In this document: one piece after another, positions 1-8,335 of the stretch | Numbering within the stretch: position 1 is the first letter of the stretch | Layout: every line of letters starts with the position of its first letter | Assembly (NCBI GenBank): GCA_019634165.1 | Contig: JAHQVT010000008.1 | Coordinates: 248,001-312,000 of the forward strand | Length of the DNA: 64,000 nt | From: Rhodospirillales bacterium | GTDB taxonomy: Bacteria > Pseudomonadota > Alphaproteobacteria > Rhodospirillales > Thalassospiraceae | Reading direction: 5' to 3' | Program-made: the position numbers and the translations under genes | Notes under the pieces: generated by a model | The model's database searches: none | The model's input: only the letters and a program-made list of their open reading frames with translations | What the model was told of the DNA's origin: nothing

Positions 1-1694
1 AGCTTGCGTTCAACCGATGCCTGATTGCGGTGGTCTTCCATGTCGATGAAATCGACAACGATCAGACCAGCAAGGTCACGCAGACGAAGCTGACGAGCCA
101 GTTCTTCGGCTGCTTCAAGGTTGGTCTTATAAGCGGTTTCTTCGATGTTGCGTTCGCGGGTCGAACGGCCGGAGTTCACGTCAATCGCGACCAATGCTTC
201 GGTCGGGTTGATAACGATATAACCGCCCGATTTAAGCTGTACGGTCGGATTGAGCATCGCATCAAGCTGGCTTTCCACCTGGAAGCGATGGAACAGCGGA
301 ACGCCCTGATCTTTATATGGCTGCACACGCTTTGCATGCGAAGGCATCAGCATTTTCATGAAGTCTTTGGCAATCCGGTAACCTTCGTCACCTTCGACCA
401 GAACTTCATCAACATCACGCGCATAAAGATCGCGGATGGAACGCTTGATCAAATCAGCTTCTTCGTAAATCAGGCAAGGTGCTTGACTTTGAAGGGTGGT
501 TTCGCGGATGCGATCCCACAGACGCATCAGATAATCAAAGTCGCGCTTGATTTCGGCCTTGGTGCGTTCGGACCCTGCGGTACGAACAATCACAGCCATG
601 CCGTCCGGAATTTCCAGATCAGCCAAAATCGATTTCAGACGTTTGCGATCCTGGGCATTGGTAATCTTGCGCGAAATACCACCACCACGCGGGGTGTTTG
701 GCATCAGAACGCAATAACGACCAGCCAGCGACAGGAAGGTTGAAAGAGCCGCACCCTTGTTGCCGCGCTCTTCTTTGACGACCTGAACCAGAATGATCTG
801 GCGGCGTTTAATCACTTCCTGAATTTTATAGCGTTTCTGAAGCTGACGGCTGTGGGTTTCGACGAACTCGTCAGAGTCATCCCCACCAAGGTCTTCGATA
901 TCTTCTTCTGCAGCGGGACTTGCATCCGTTTCGGCGTCCGAAGTGGTTGCCGGGGCGTTATCGCCTTCGGCGTCATCAGCATTCACATCAACGCTAAGTT
1001 CAGCAACGTCTGCCGACATTGCGGCATTGCCGCCCGTCGGGGTGTCGTCGCCGGTCGAGCTGCCATCGGCATCGCTGTTCGAATCCGGGGCTTCGGCATC
1101 AGATGCTTCTGCTGCGGACGTTTCCACATCATCGGATTTTTTGCGGCGGTTGCGTGTGCGACGGCGGCGCGGTTTGGAATCTTCTTCATCAGAAGGTCCG
1201 CTTGCGTCCATTGCTGCATCGGTTGCCGGGGCGTCTGCAGATGCAGCACCTTCGGTCGCAACAGTCTCACCGTCGTTCGTTTCGACGGTTTCGTCCTTGT
1301 CCTTTGCGCGCGGTTTGCGGCGCGAACGTGAACGCGTTGGTTTCTTTTCTTTTTTCTGGTTGTCTTCGGCGCCATCGACATTGTCTTCGACAATTTCGGC
1401 GTCTTTTACCTTCGTGTTGCCCTGCGTAAGGGCTTCGCGGTCAGCAACCGGGATTTGGTAGTAATCAGAATGAATTTCGCTGAAAGCAAGGAAACCGTGA
1501 CGGTTTCCACCATAGTCAACAAAAGCCGCCTGCAGAGATGGTTCTACCCGCGTCACTTTCGCGAGATAGATGTTTCCCTTGATTTGTTTTTTTGTCGAAG
1601 TCTCGACGTCGTATTCTTCTAAGCGATTTCCGTTAATTACAACGACGCGGCTTTCTTCCGCGTGCGTCGCATCGATAAGCATGCGTTTGACCAT
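1..1694 (-). CDS. rne: Ribonuclease E, N-terminal part (C-terminus beyond window)
   Basis: Endoribonuclease of RNA decay and rRNA/tRNA processing. Reading the minus strand from ATG at 1694 gives MVKRMLIDATHAEESRVVV, then the first half of the S1 domain (GNIYLAKVTRVEPSLQAAFV, then GNRHGFLAFSEIHSDYY). Near residue 80 the S1 fold is interrupted by about 200 residues rich in Asp/Glu, Ala and Arg/Lys blocks (about bases 870-1450); it resumes with LQKRYKIQEVIKRRQIILVQ. The catalytic region follows, including the segments VAIDVNSGRSTRERNIEETA and GLIVVDFIDM near the left edge. An SD-like AGGAAT precedes the start. The gene runs off the window, so the scaffold domain is not visible. Transcribed divergently from amiC. 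Confidence 0.95.
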   Translation of the reverse strand, partial: MVKRMLIDATHAEESRVVVINGNRLEEYDVETSTKKQIKGNIYLAKVTRVEPSLQAAFVDYGGNRHGFLAFSEIHSDYYQIPVADREALTQGNTKVKDAEIVEDNVDGAEDNQKKEKKPTRSRSRRKPRAKDKDETVETNDGETVATEGAASADAPATDAAMDASGPSDEEDSKPRRRRTRNRRKKSDDVETSAAEASDAEAPDSNSDADGSSTGDDTPTGGNAAMSADVAELSVDVNADDAEGDNAPATTSDAETDASPAAEEDIEDLGGDDSDEFVETHSRQLQKRYKIQEVIKRRQIILVQVVKEERGNKGAALSTFLSLAGRYCVLMPNTPRGGGISRKITNAQDRKRLKSILADLEIPDGMAVIVRTAGSERTKAEIKRDFDYLMRLWDRIRETTLQSQAPCLIYEEADLIKRSIRDLYARDVDEVLVEGDEGYRIAKDFMKMLMPSHAKRVQPYKDQGVPLFHRFQVESQLDAMLNPTVQLKSGGYIVINPTEALVAIDVNSGRSTRERNIEETAYKTNLEAAEELARQLRLRDLAGLIVVDFIDMEDHRNQASVERK

Positions 1695-2039
1695 TCGGAA
1701 CCTATTCCTGGAGGCCCCGCCAGTTCTATGCTACGCGCATTATTGCGCTGGTATGCAAATAAACCGGCGTGACCGGAGGCGCCGTCCAATAAGGTCGCGA
1801 TATGTCCTGTATGTATATGGTTCATCGCGTGGCGGCTGCTCTTCCGGTTCGGACCTGGTTTTGGTGTTGAAACAAAATAGCTTGCGTAATTTTCGAGCGC
1901 GCCAAGACAGCCTTTTTCAGGAGGGCTCTATCGGGAGCGGGAATTGCCGCGTCACCGAGACACCGACCTAGAGAACTGTACTAGTCGCGTCCTCAACCTG
2001 GTGGCGTTTAAGGAACTTACCACAAAGCATAGGAATCTC
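1695..2039 (-). other. Probable long 5' leader of rne
   Basis: This stretch between rne and the candidate rne promoter holds no convincing gene. If the promoter call at 2046-2074 is right, the rne mRNA has a leader of about 345 nt. Long structured leaders used for autoregulation are known for enterobacterial rne; that this one works the same way is inference. A 62-codon minus-strand reading frame (1637-1825) overlaps the rne start out of frame and looks like chance. Confidence 0.35.
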
Positions 2040-2045
2040 GGGTGC

Positions 2046-2074
2046 AACATATCCGGTTTATTCGCCTGCGACAA
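2046..2074 (-). promoter_or_regulatory. Candidate sigma-70 promoter for rne
   Basis: On the minus strand TTGTCG (2069-2074) and TATGTT (2046-2051) are separated by exactly 17 bp. Both hexamers match 4 of 6 consensus positions. Found by eye only. Confidence 0.35.
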
Positions 2075-2266
2075 ACAGTTTTGTTGCACCATATGACGAC
2101 TTTCTGACAGCGGTTGATAAAAACGCGAAGATTTCCGCGGGATTTCACCTTTGACGGTTAATCTTGGGCAAATCTATGAAAAAGCAAAGTTTTTGACCTG
2201 TGTCCTAATCGTGGTTTTGATCAGCTCGGCAAAGGACCGCTATCAATAAGTTCTTTGTTTGGTCAA

Positions 2267-2295
2267 TTGCCCGTTAACCAACGCGTTGCTATAAG
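2267..2295 (+). promoter_or_regulatory. Candidate sigma-70 promoter for amiC
   Basis: TTGCCC (2267-2272), 17-bp spacer, TATAAG (2290-2295). This would place the transcript start about 40 bases before the amiC ATG. It faces away from the candidate rne promoter, as a divergent pair should. Confidence 0.45.
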
Positions 2296-2341
2296 CGGGT
2301 ATCAGATAGTCTGGCAGGGTAAATAGGCACAAGCACGACAG

Positions 2342-3625
2342 ATGAATTCACCATATGCAAACCCACATAGCAATGTGCGAAATATAACGTTGTCACAGCG
2401 CTTCCCAGCGCTGATTAAAGCAGCAATGTTATTGGTCTTGCTGGTGTTTTCAGTTCAGTTCGTTGCATCCAATGCCAACGCCCAAGCCGCCAAAGTCCTT
2501 GGCGCACGTCTTGGTGTTTATCCGGAATACACCCGTTTCGTGATTGATCTTGATCGGGATGTTGAATTTACATATTTCCTGCTGCCCGATCCATATCGCA
2601 TCATTATTGATATGCCTGAAATCGATTGGACTGCCCCACCGGGCAAAGTCACATCCGGTGGTGGGCTGATTTCCGGTCTGCGGTATGGTCTGTTTAAGCC
2701 GGGAACCTTCCGCGTCGTTTTAGATGTCGGTAAACCGGCGCTTGTTTCAAAAATCTTCGCCTTGCCTGCATCGGGTGGAAAACCCAACCGGTTGGTTGTC
2801 GATTTAAAACCGGCAAAGCGCGAAGCCTTTTTGGTGGCATCCCGCACGAGCATGGAAGCCTATTCTGCGCGCAGCCGAAACGATACCAGTGCAACGGAAC
2901 AAAGCGTTGATGTTGCTGTTAAATCCGGCCGTGGCGGCGATGAGAAACCACTGATCGCGATTGATGCGGGCCATGGCGGCGTTGATCCGGGGGCGATTGG
3001 GGTTGGCAATGTCTATGAAAAGGATCTTACACTTGCGGCTGCCCGCCAACTTGCCGATACGCTAACAGCATCGGGGCGCTACCGCGTTCTTCTGACACGG
3101 GACCGGGATGTTTTCCTGAAGCTGCGCCAGCGTGTTGAAATTGCACGTAAAAACGGTGCGGACTTGTTTATTTCGTTGCATGCGGATTCAATCGGCAATC
3201 CGAAACATCGCGGCGGGTCTGTATATACCCTGTCTGAAAATGCATCGGATAAAGAAGCTGCAGCCCTTGCATCAAAAGAAAACAAATCGGACGTGATTGC
3301 CGGAATTGATCTTTCTGACGAAAATTCGCTGGTTCAAAGCATCCTGATCGATTTAGCGCAGCGTGAAACCATGAACCTATCGGCGACTTTGGCCGCAAAC
3401 ATGGTCAGCCAATTGGCGCAAAGCATCGAGCTGCAGCGCAGAACACATCGTTTTGCCGGGTTTGCCGTGCTGAAGGCACCAGATATTCCATCTGCCTTAT
3501 TTGAAATGGGATATCTATCAAACGCAACGGATGCCAAGCTTTTACAAAGCCCTGTGCATCGTAAAAAGATCGCCGAGGCGGTCATGCGGGCAATTGATAC
3601 CTATTTTGAGAAGCACACATTCTAA
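2342..3625 (+). CDS. amiC: N-acetylmuramoyl-L-alanine amidase, AMIN + Amidase_3
   Basis: Periplasmic zinc amidase that cuts the amide bond between MurNAc and L-Ala in peptidoglycan, used in daughter-cell separation. The 427-aa protein has an N-terminal hydrophobic segment (AAMLLVLLVFSVQFVAS) ending at an ANAQA-type signal-peptidase site, an AMIN domain (about residues 50-150) that targets septal peptidoglycan, and a catalytic domain from about residue 203 with IAIDAGHGGVDPGA (first Zn ligand), DLFISLHADS (second His) and a C-terminal FEMGYLSN carrying the catalytic Glu. The n-region before the hydrophobic core is long, so an internal ATG near 2426 is a possible alternative start. Upstream of mrcA, as is common in alphaproteobacteria. 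Confidence 0.93.
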   Translation: MNSPYANPHSNVRNITLSQRFPALIKAAMLLVLLVFSVQFVASNANAQAAKVLGARLGVYPEYTRFVIDLDRDVEFTYFLLPDPYRIIIDMPEIDWTAPPGKVTSGGGLISGLRYGLFKPGTFRVVLDVGKPALVSKIFALPASGGKPNRLVVDLKPAKREAFLVASRTSMEAYSARSRNDTSATEQSVDVAVKSGRGGDEKPLIAIDAGHGGVDPGAIGVGNVYEKDLTLAAARQLADTLTASGRYRVLLTRDRDVFLKLRQRVEIARKNGADLFISLHADSIGNPKHRGGSVYTLSENASDKEAAALASKENKSDVIAGIDLSDENSLVQSILIDLAQRETMNLSATLAANMVSQLAQSIELQRRTHRFAGFAVLKAPDIPSALFEMGYLSNATDAKLLQSPVHRKKIAEAVMRAIDTYFEKHTF

Positions 3626-3912
3626 GGTGAGGTTGTCAGACGTGTTGAAATTCACGACGTTTGCGATCATTTGGTATCAGTAAATATTGCCGGTGGCTTG
3701 GATTGGTGCTTGGGGAAAAATTTCCTGAGCTTGGGTTCTGTCACAACCTTGTCACTTTTTTGCCGCTATACTAATGCCAAATGCAGGAATGCGGTCACAT
3801 TGGACCGTCTATCTGCTGGGACATTGCATTTCTGATGATTGTGCATGAAGATGCGCGATCTTAGGGACGAGACCCTAGCGTCAGGCCAACAAAACGAAAA
3901 AGACCTGCTTAC

Positions 3913-6336
3913 ATGCGAATTTTACTAAGTATTTTCGGCTTTCTGTTTCTGATGGGGGTCGCCGGCGGGGCCGGTGTCCTTGCGATTTTCTGGCATTTTG
4001 GGCAGGACTTGCCCGATTACACCCAGCTTGAAAATTACGAGCCGGAGGTCATGACACGTGTTCATGCTTCTGACGGGGCGTTGATTGCCGAATATGCACG
4101 TGAAAAACGGGTCTTTGTGCCATATAGCGCCATTCCACATAAGGTGGTGGATGCCTTTGTTGCTGCCGAAGATAAAAACTTCTTCTCCCATCCGGGAATT
4201 GATTTTGCGTCGGTTCTGCGGGCTGCCGTAACCAACGTTGTTAATTTGGGCACTGGGCGTCGTCCGGTCGGCGCATCGACCATCACCCAACAGGTCGCGA
4301 AAAACTTCCTTCTGACCAACGAAGTTTCCTATGAACGTAAGATCAAAGAAGCGATCCTGTCATTCCGTATTGAACGCGCCTTTTCCAAAGAACATATCCT
4401 TGAGCTGTATCTGAACGAGATTTATCTTGGCAGTGGCAGTTATGGTGTTGCTGCAGCAGCCTTGCGCTATTTCGATAAATCGCTTGATGAGCTGAATGTC
4501 GAAGAAGCAGCCTACCTTGCGGCGTTGCCAAAGGCACCATCGAATTATCATCCGGTCCGCAACCATGACGAAGCCAAATCGCGCCGTAACTGGGTGATTG
4601 GCCGGATGCTTGAAGAAAAATATATTACCGAAATCGAAGCGCAAACCGCATGGTCCGCCCCGCTTGAAGGCAAAACACGCCAGTCGGTCGATACCTATCA
4701 GGCAGATTTCTTTGCCGAAGAAGTCCGCCGCCAGTTGGTTGATCGTTACGGTGAAGGCATGCTTTATGACGGCGGGCTTTCCGTGCGTGCAACTGTTGAT
4801 CCGCATATGCAGAGTGTGGCCGACAAGGCCCTGTTTGAAGGGTTGGTTGAATTTGATCGTCGCCATGGATGGCGCGGTCCGATCACGGCCATTGAACTTG
4901 ATGACGATTGGCAGCAGGCCCTGCGCGAAGTCGAAACACCCAATGATATTCCGTGGGAACGTGCGGTTGTGATGTCGACAGATGTCAACGAAGCCAAACT
5001 TGGCTTTTCCGATGGCAAGGAAGGCCGTATTCCCCTGCGCTTCCTGACATGGGCCCGCCCGTGGCAAGAAGGTGAGAAATTGGGTGCGGTGGTAAACCGC
5101 CCATCCGATGTGCTTAAGCCGGGCGATGTTATTTACGTCAAACATTTTGCCGAACTTGATGGTGAAAAACTGCCGCCCAATACGTTTGGCCTGCGCCAAA
5201 TCCCCAGTGTGAATGGCGGATTGGTGGCGATGGACCCGCATACGGGGCGTGTTTTGGCGATGGCGGGTGGTTTCTCGCATGATATGTCAAAATTCAACCG
5301 CGCAACACAGGCCCGTCGTCAACCGGGGTCTGCCTTTAAGCCATTTGTGTATTTGGCAGCCTTGGACGAAGGCTTTACCCCGTCAACCCTCGTGCTTGAT
5401 GCACCTTTCGTGATTGATCAGGGGCCGGGGCTTGGTAAATGGAAGCCGGGCAACTATAGCGGCCAGTTTTATGGTCCTTCGACCATGCGTCTGGGGATTG
5501 AAAAATCGCGGAACTTGATGACGGTCCGTTTGGCGCAGACCATTGGCATGCCTGTGGTTGCCGACTATGCCAAACGTTTTGGTATTGTTGATGAACTGCC
5601 AGAAGTTCTGTCCATGTCACTGGGGGCGGCTGAAACCACGGTCATGCGTTTGACTGCGGCCTATGCCGAATTGGTCAATGGTGGCAAGAAAATCACGCCA
5701 ACCTTGATTGACCGTATTCAGGACCGCCGCGGCAATGTGATTTACCGTCGTGACGAACGTGAATGTGCGCAATGTCAGGATGTAACATTCCGCAATCAAA
5801 TGCCGCCTGATCTTCCCGATATCCGTGAACAACTGACCGATCCGGCCAGTGCGTTTCAGATGGTCCATATCCTTGAAGGGGTGATTGAACGCGGTACCGG
5901 ACGTAGTATTTTGGAACTTGGCTATCCTTTGGCGGGTAAAACCGGCACGACCAATGATTCGCGTGACGCATGGTTTGTCGGGTTCTCACCGGACTTGGCC
6001 GTTGGCGTTTATGTCGGGTTTGATGACAACCGATCACTTGGTGACAAAGAACAAGGTGCCAGTGCCGCAGCCCCGATTTGGAAAGAATTCATGCGCGGCG
6101 CGCTTGAAGGAACCAAAGCCATTCCGTTCCGGACACCTCCGGGTATTCGCATGGTTCGGGTTGAATCGCGCACAGGTCTTCCGGCCCGTCCAGGTGATCA
6201 GGGTATCATTTGGGAGGCCTTTAAACCCGGCACGATCCCGGCATCAAATGACAATGTCATTGACGGTGGGTATAGCGGCGGTGGCAGTTCTGAAAACAGC
6301 GGCGGCGCTATTTCCGGACCGGGTGGAATTTACTAA
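3913..6336 (+). CDS. mrcA: Penicillin-binding protein 1A (bifunctional glycosyltransferase/transpeptidase)
   Basis: Class A PBP that polymerises and cross-links peptidoglycan, anchored in the inner membrane by an N-terminal segment (residues 3-28). The GT51 domain shows EDKNFFSHPGID with catalytic Glu86 and GASTITQQVAKN near residue 120. An OB-like insertion precedes the transpeptidase domain, which has the SxxK motif GSAFKPF (Ser about 472), SRN about 531 and KTGTT about 676. The C-terminus ends in a Gly/Ser-rich tail. Length (807 aa) is normal for the family. The 287 bases between amiC and mrcA hold no gene; a TATACT at 3767 could be a -10 element but has no good -35. Confidence 0.95.
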   Translation: MRILLSIFGFLFLMGVAGGAGVLAIFWHFGQDLPDYTQLENYEPEVMTRVHASDGALIAEYAREKRVFVPYSAIPHKVVDAFVAAEDKNFFSHPGIDFASVLRAAVTNVVNLGTGRRPVGASTITQQVAKNFLLTNEVSYERKIKEAILSFRIERAFSKEHILELYLNEIYLGSGSYGVAAAALRYFDKSLDELNVEEAAYLAALPKAPSNYHPVRNHDEAKSRRNWVIGRMLEEKYITEIEAQTAWSAPLEGKTRQSVDTYQADFFAEEVRRQLVDRYGEGMLYDGGLSVRATVDPHMQSVADKALFEGLVEFDRRHGWRGPITAIELDDDWQQALREVETPNDIPWERAVVMSTDVNEAKLGFSDGKEGRIPLRFLTWARPWQEGEKLGAVVNRPSDVLKPGDVIYVKHFAELDGEKLPPNTFGLRQIPSVNGGLVAMDPHTGRVLAMAGGFSHDMSKFNRATQARRQPGSAFKPFVYLAALDEGFTPSTLVLDAPFVIDQGPGLGKWKPGNYSGQFYGPSTMRLGIEKSRNLMTVRLAQTIGMPVVADYAKRFGIVDELPEVLSMSLGAAETTVMRLTAAYAELVNGGKKITPTLIDRIQDRRGNVIYRRDERECAQCQDVTFRNQMPPDLPDIREQLTDPASAFQMVHILEGVIERGTGRSILELGYPLAGKTGTTNDSRDAWFVGFSPDLAVGVYVGFDDNRSLGDKEQGASAAAPIWKEFMRGALEGTKAIPFRTPPGIRMVRVESRTGLPARPGDQGIIWEAFKPGTIPASNDNVIDGGYSGGGSSENSGGAISGPGGIY

Positions 6337-6392
6337 TCAGCACGCCTTAAAACCTTCCGCTGTAAAAGTATGATTATTACAGCAGCAATATG

Positions 6393-6427
6393 AAAAAAGC
6401 TGGATGTGAAGCGCATCTGGCTTTTTT
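6393..6427. terminator. Intrinsic terminator after mrcA
   Basis: Stem AAAAAAGC/GCTTTTTT with an inner GATG/CATC stem and a 2x2 mismatch between them. A T-run follows on the plus strand. Confidence 0.65.
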
Positions 6428-6489
6428 CATTCACGGATGTTTTCAATCGAATAAATCCGTTTTCATTTCCGCCCTAAATGCCTCCTGGC

Positions 6490-6540
6490 CTGTCATCAAA
6501 CAATGACAAAATGATCAAGTCCGTGACATCGCCCTGTCAT
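6490..6540 (+). promoter_or_regulatory. Pho-box array upstream of phoD
   Basis: CTGTCAT occurs at 6490-6496 and 6534-6540, and GTGACAT at 6523-6529. The starts fall on an 11-bp grid (6490, 6523, 6534), the spacing of PhoB half-sites (CTGTCAT-N4-CTGTCAT). The last pair reads GTGACAT-CGCC-CTGTCAT. A weak -10 (CATGAT, 6551-6556) lies at the expected distance downstream. It matches the PhoB consensus and sits in front of a phosphatase gene; binding itself is inferred. Confidence 0.6.
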
Positions 6541-6595
6541 GGAATTTTGCCATGATCTTCACGGTTTTAATTCTTGCCCTGAAGAGGTTTTAGAG

Positions 6596-8167
6596 ATGTC
6601 ATTTCGTCTTTCCCGCCGAAAATTTCTGACCACCAGTGCGACTGCAGGTGCTGCTTCCGCAATGGGCGGTTTTTTCATGCCGTCAATTTCACGTGCCGCT
6701 GACCGGCCAATTATTACGCACGGCGTTCAAAGTGGCGATGTTAGCGCTAACACGGCCTGTATCTGGGGGCGCGCAGATCGGGCATCACGCATGATAACGG
6801 AAATTGCCACGACCGAAGGGTTTAAAAACTCGGTCCGAATTCCTCATGTCGATGTGCTCGAAGAACGTGATTTTGCAGGTAAACTCGCGATCAATGATCT
6901 GCCTGCCGGGCAGGATATTTTCTATAAAATTCACTTTGAAAATCTCGATGATGGACGTGCTTCATCGGAACCAGTGATCGGTCATTTCCGCACAGCACCG
7001 GCAGCCAAACGTAACATCAAGTTTGGCTGGTCTGGCGATACCGGCGGCCAAGGTTGGGGGATTGATGAAGATCGCGGTGGCATGAAGACATATGCCACGA
7101 TTGCCAAACACAACCCGGATTTCTTCATTCATTCGGGTGATACCATTTATGCTGATGGCCCGTTTGCTGAAACCAAAGAAACCCCGGATGGTCAGGTTTG
7201 GAAAAACATCACCACCGAAGACACCGCCAAGGTTGCCGAAACCATCAACGAGTTTCGTGGCAACTATAAATACAACATGCTTGATCAGCATGTGCGCGAG
7301 TTCAATCGTCTTGTTCCGGTTTACTATCAGTGGGATGACCATGAGGTGACCAATAACTGGTATCCGGGCGAGATGTTCGTCAATGATGATCGCTATACGG
7401 AAAAATCGGTGTCACTTTTGGCGGCACGTGCCAACCGTGCATTCCGCGAAATGCTGCCAATTACTGAACATGCGACGGAGCCGGGCCGTGTTTATCGGAA
7501 AGTGTCATATGGGCCGTCTTTGGAAATCTTCTTCCTGGATATGCGGACCTATCGTGGCACGAACGATGCCAATAACAGCAAGACTCCAACAAACAATACC
7601 GACTTTCTTGGCCGGACACAGATGGAGTGGCTTAAACGCAGTTTGTTGAATTCCAAGGCAACTTGGAAAGTCATTGCCGCTGATATGCCGATTGGCATGA
7701 TCGTTTACGATGACTGGAAAAACAAAAGCACCTTTGAAAACCTTGCAAATGGTGATGGTTTGCCTGCGGGTCGTGAATTGGAACTTGTCGAATTGTTGCG
7801 TTTTATCAAAAGCGCAAAAATCAACAATACGGTCTGGTTGACGGCAGATGTGCATTACACCGCTGCACATTATTACGATCCAAACAAAGCCCAATTCCAA
7901 GATTTCGAACCATTTTGGGAATTTGTATCCGGTCCGCTTCATGCAGGAACATTCGGTCCAAATGATATGGATAATACCTTTGGCCCGCAGGTGAAATTTA
8001 CCAAACATCCAAGCAAGGAGCAGGGGATAAACCTGCCACCTTCCTATGGTCTGCAGTTCTTTGGCATGGTCGATATTGATGCAGAAACCGAACAGTTTCG
8101 TGTGTCGCTGCGCGATGTCGCAGATGAAGAGCTTTATACCGTAACACTTGATCCGGTTTACAGTTGA
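6596..8167 (+). CDS. phoD: PhoD-family alkaline phosphatase, Tat-exported
   Basis: Secreted metallophosphatase that releases phosphate from phosphate esters. The start at 6596 is chosen because GAAGAGG precedes it and the protein then opens with a Tat signal (SRRKFLTTS followed by a hydrophobic stretch and an Ala-rich cleavage site); a longer frame from 6539 lacks an SD. The 523-aa protein has an N-terminal PhoD_N-like domain (ITHGVQSGDVSANTACIWGR) and a metallophosphatase domain with FGWSGDTG, HSGDTIYADGPF, WDDHEVTNNW and LTADVHYTAAH. It stands between mrcA and prfB with its own Pho-box array and terminator, so it is a separate transcription unit, probably induced by phosphate starvation. 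Confidence 0.9.
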   Translation: MSFRLSRRKFLTTSATAGAASAMGGFFMPSISRAADRPIITHGVQSGDVSANTACIWGRADRASRMITEIATTEGFKNSVRIPHVDVLEERDFAGKLAINDLPAGQDIFYKIHFENLDDGRASSEPVIGHFRTAPAAKRNIKFGWSGDTGGQGWGIDEDRGGMKTYATIAKHNPDFFIHSGDTIYADGPFAETKETPDGQVWKNITTEDTAKVAETINEFRGNYKYNMLDQHVREFNRLVPVYYQWDDHEVTNNWYPGEMFVNDDRYTEKSVSLLAARANRAFREMLPITEHATEPGRVYRKVSYGPSLEIFFLDMRTYRGTNDANNSKTPTNNTDFLGRTQMEWLKRSLLNSKATWKVIAADMPIGMIVYDDWKNKSTFENLANGDGLPAGRELELVELLRFIKSAKINNTVWLTADVHYTAAHYYDPNKAQFQDFEPFWEFVSGPLHAGTFGPNDMDNTFGPQVKFTKHPSKEQGINLPPSYGLQFFGMVDIDAETEQFRVSLRDVADEELYTVTLDPVYS

Positions 8168-8200
8168 TCAACAAAATCGGACTTTGGCTTTAATCCGAAA

Positions 8201-8229
8201 ACCCGGCGCAGAAATTGTGCCGGGTTTTT
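8201..8229 (+). terminator. Terminator after phoD
   Basis: CCCGGCGCA, a short loop, then TGTGCCGGG and TTTTT. The stem has one mismatch. Confidence 0.75.
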
Positions 8230-8263
8230 GCGTGGTTGCAGGGGTTCCAAGTACGACAAAAAC

Positions 8264-8272
8264 TGGTATAAG
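8264..8272 (+). promoter_or_regulatory. Candidate extended -10 promoter for prfB
   Basis: TGG directly followed by TATAAG (8267-8272) forms an extended -10; no good -35 is present. It is about 65 bases before the prfB ATG and after the phoD terminator. Confidence 0.4.
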
Positions 8273-8335
8273 CGGCGCCGAACTGCCGCATACACAATGT
8301 GGCGAAACGAATTTTGATGAATAGCGGAGACATCA

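Noticed and set aside
30..743. Plus-strand open frame of 237 codons opposite rne
   Set aside because: It is the antisense of the conserved RNase E catalytic region and has no recognisable protein features.
852..1461. Several plus- and minus-strand frames of 130-170 codons rich in Ser, Arg or Cys
   Set aside because: They overlap the low-complexity RNase E insert in other frames; biased codons keep all frames open.
4360..5280. Minus-strand frame of 306 codons inside mrcA
   Set aside because: Antisense shadow of PBP1A, whose catalytic motifs are all in the plus frame.
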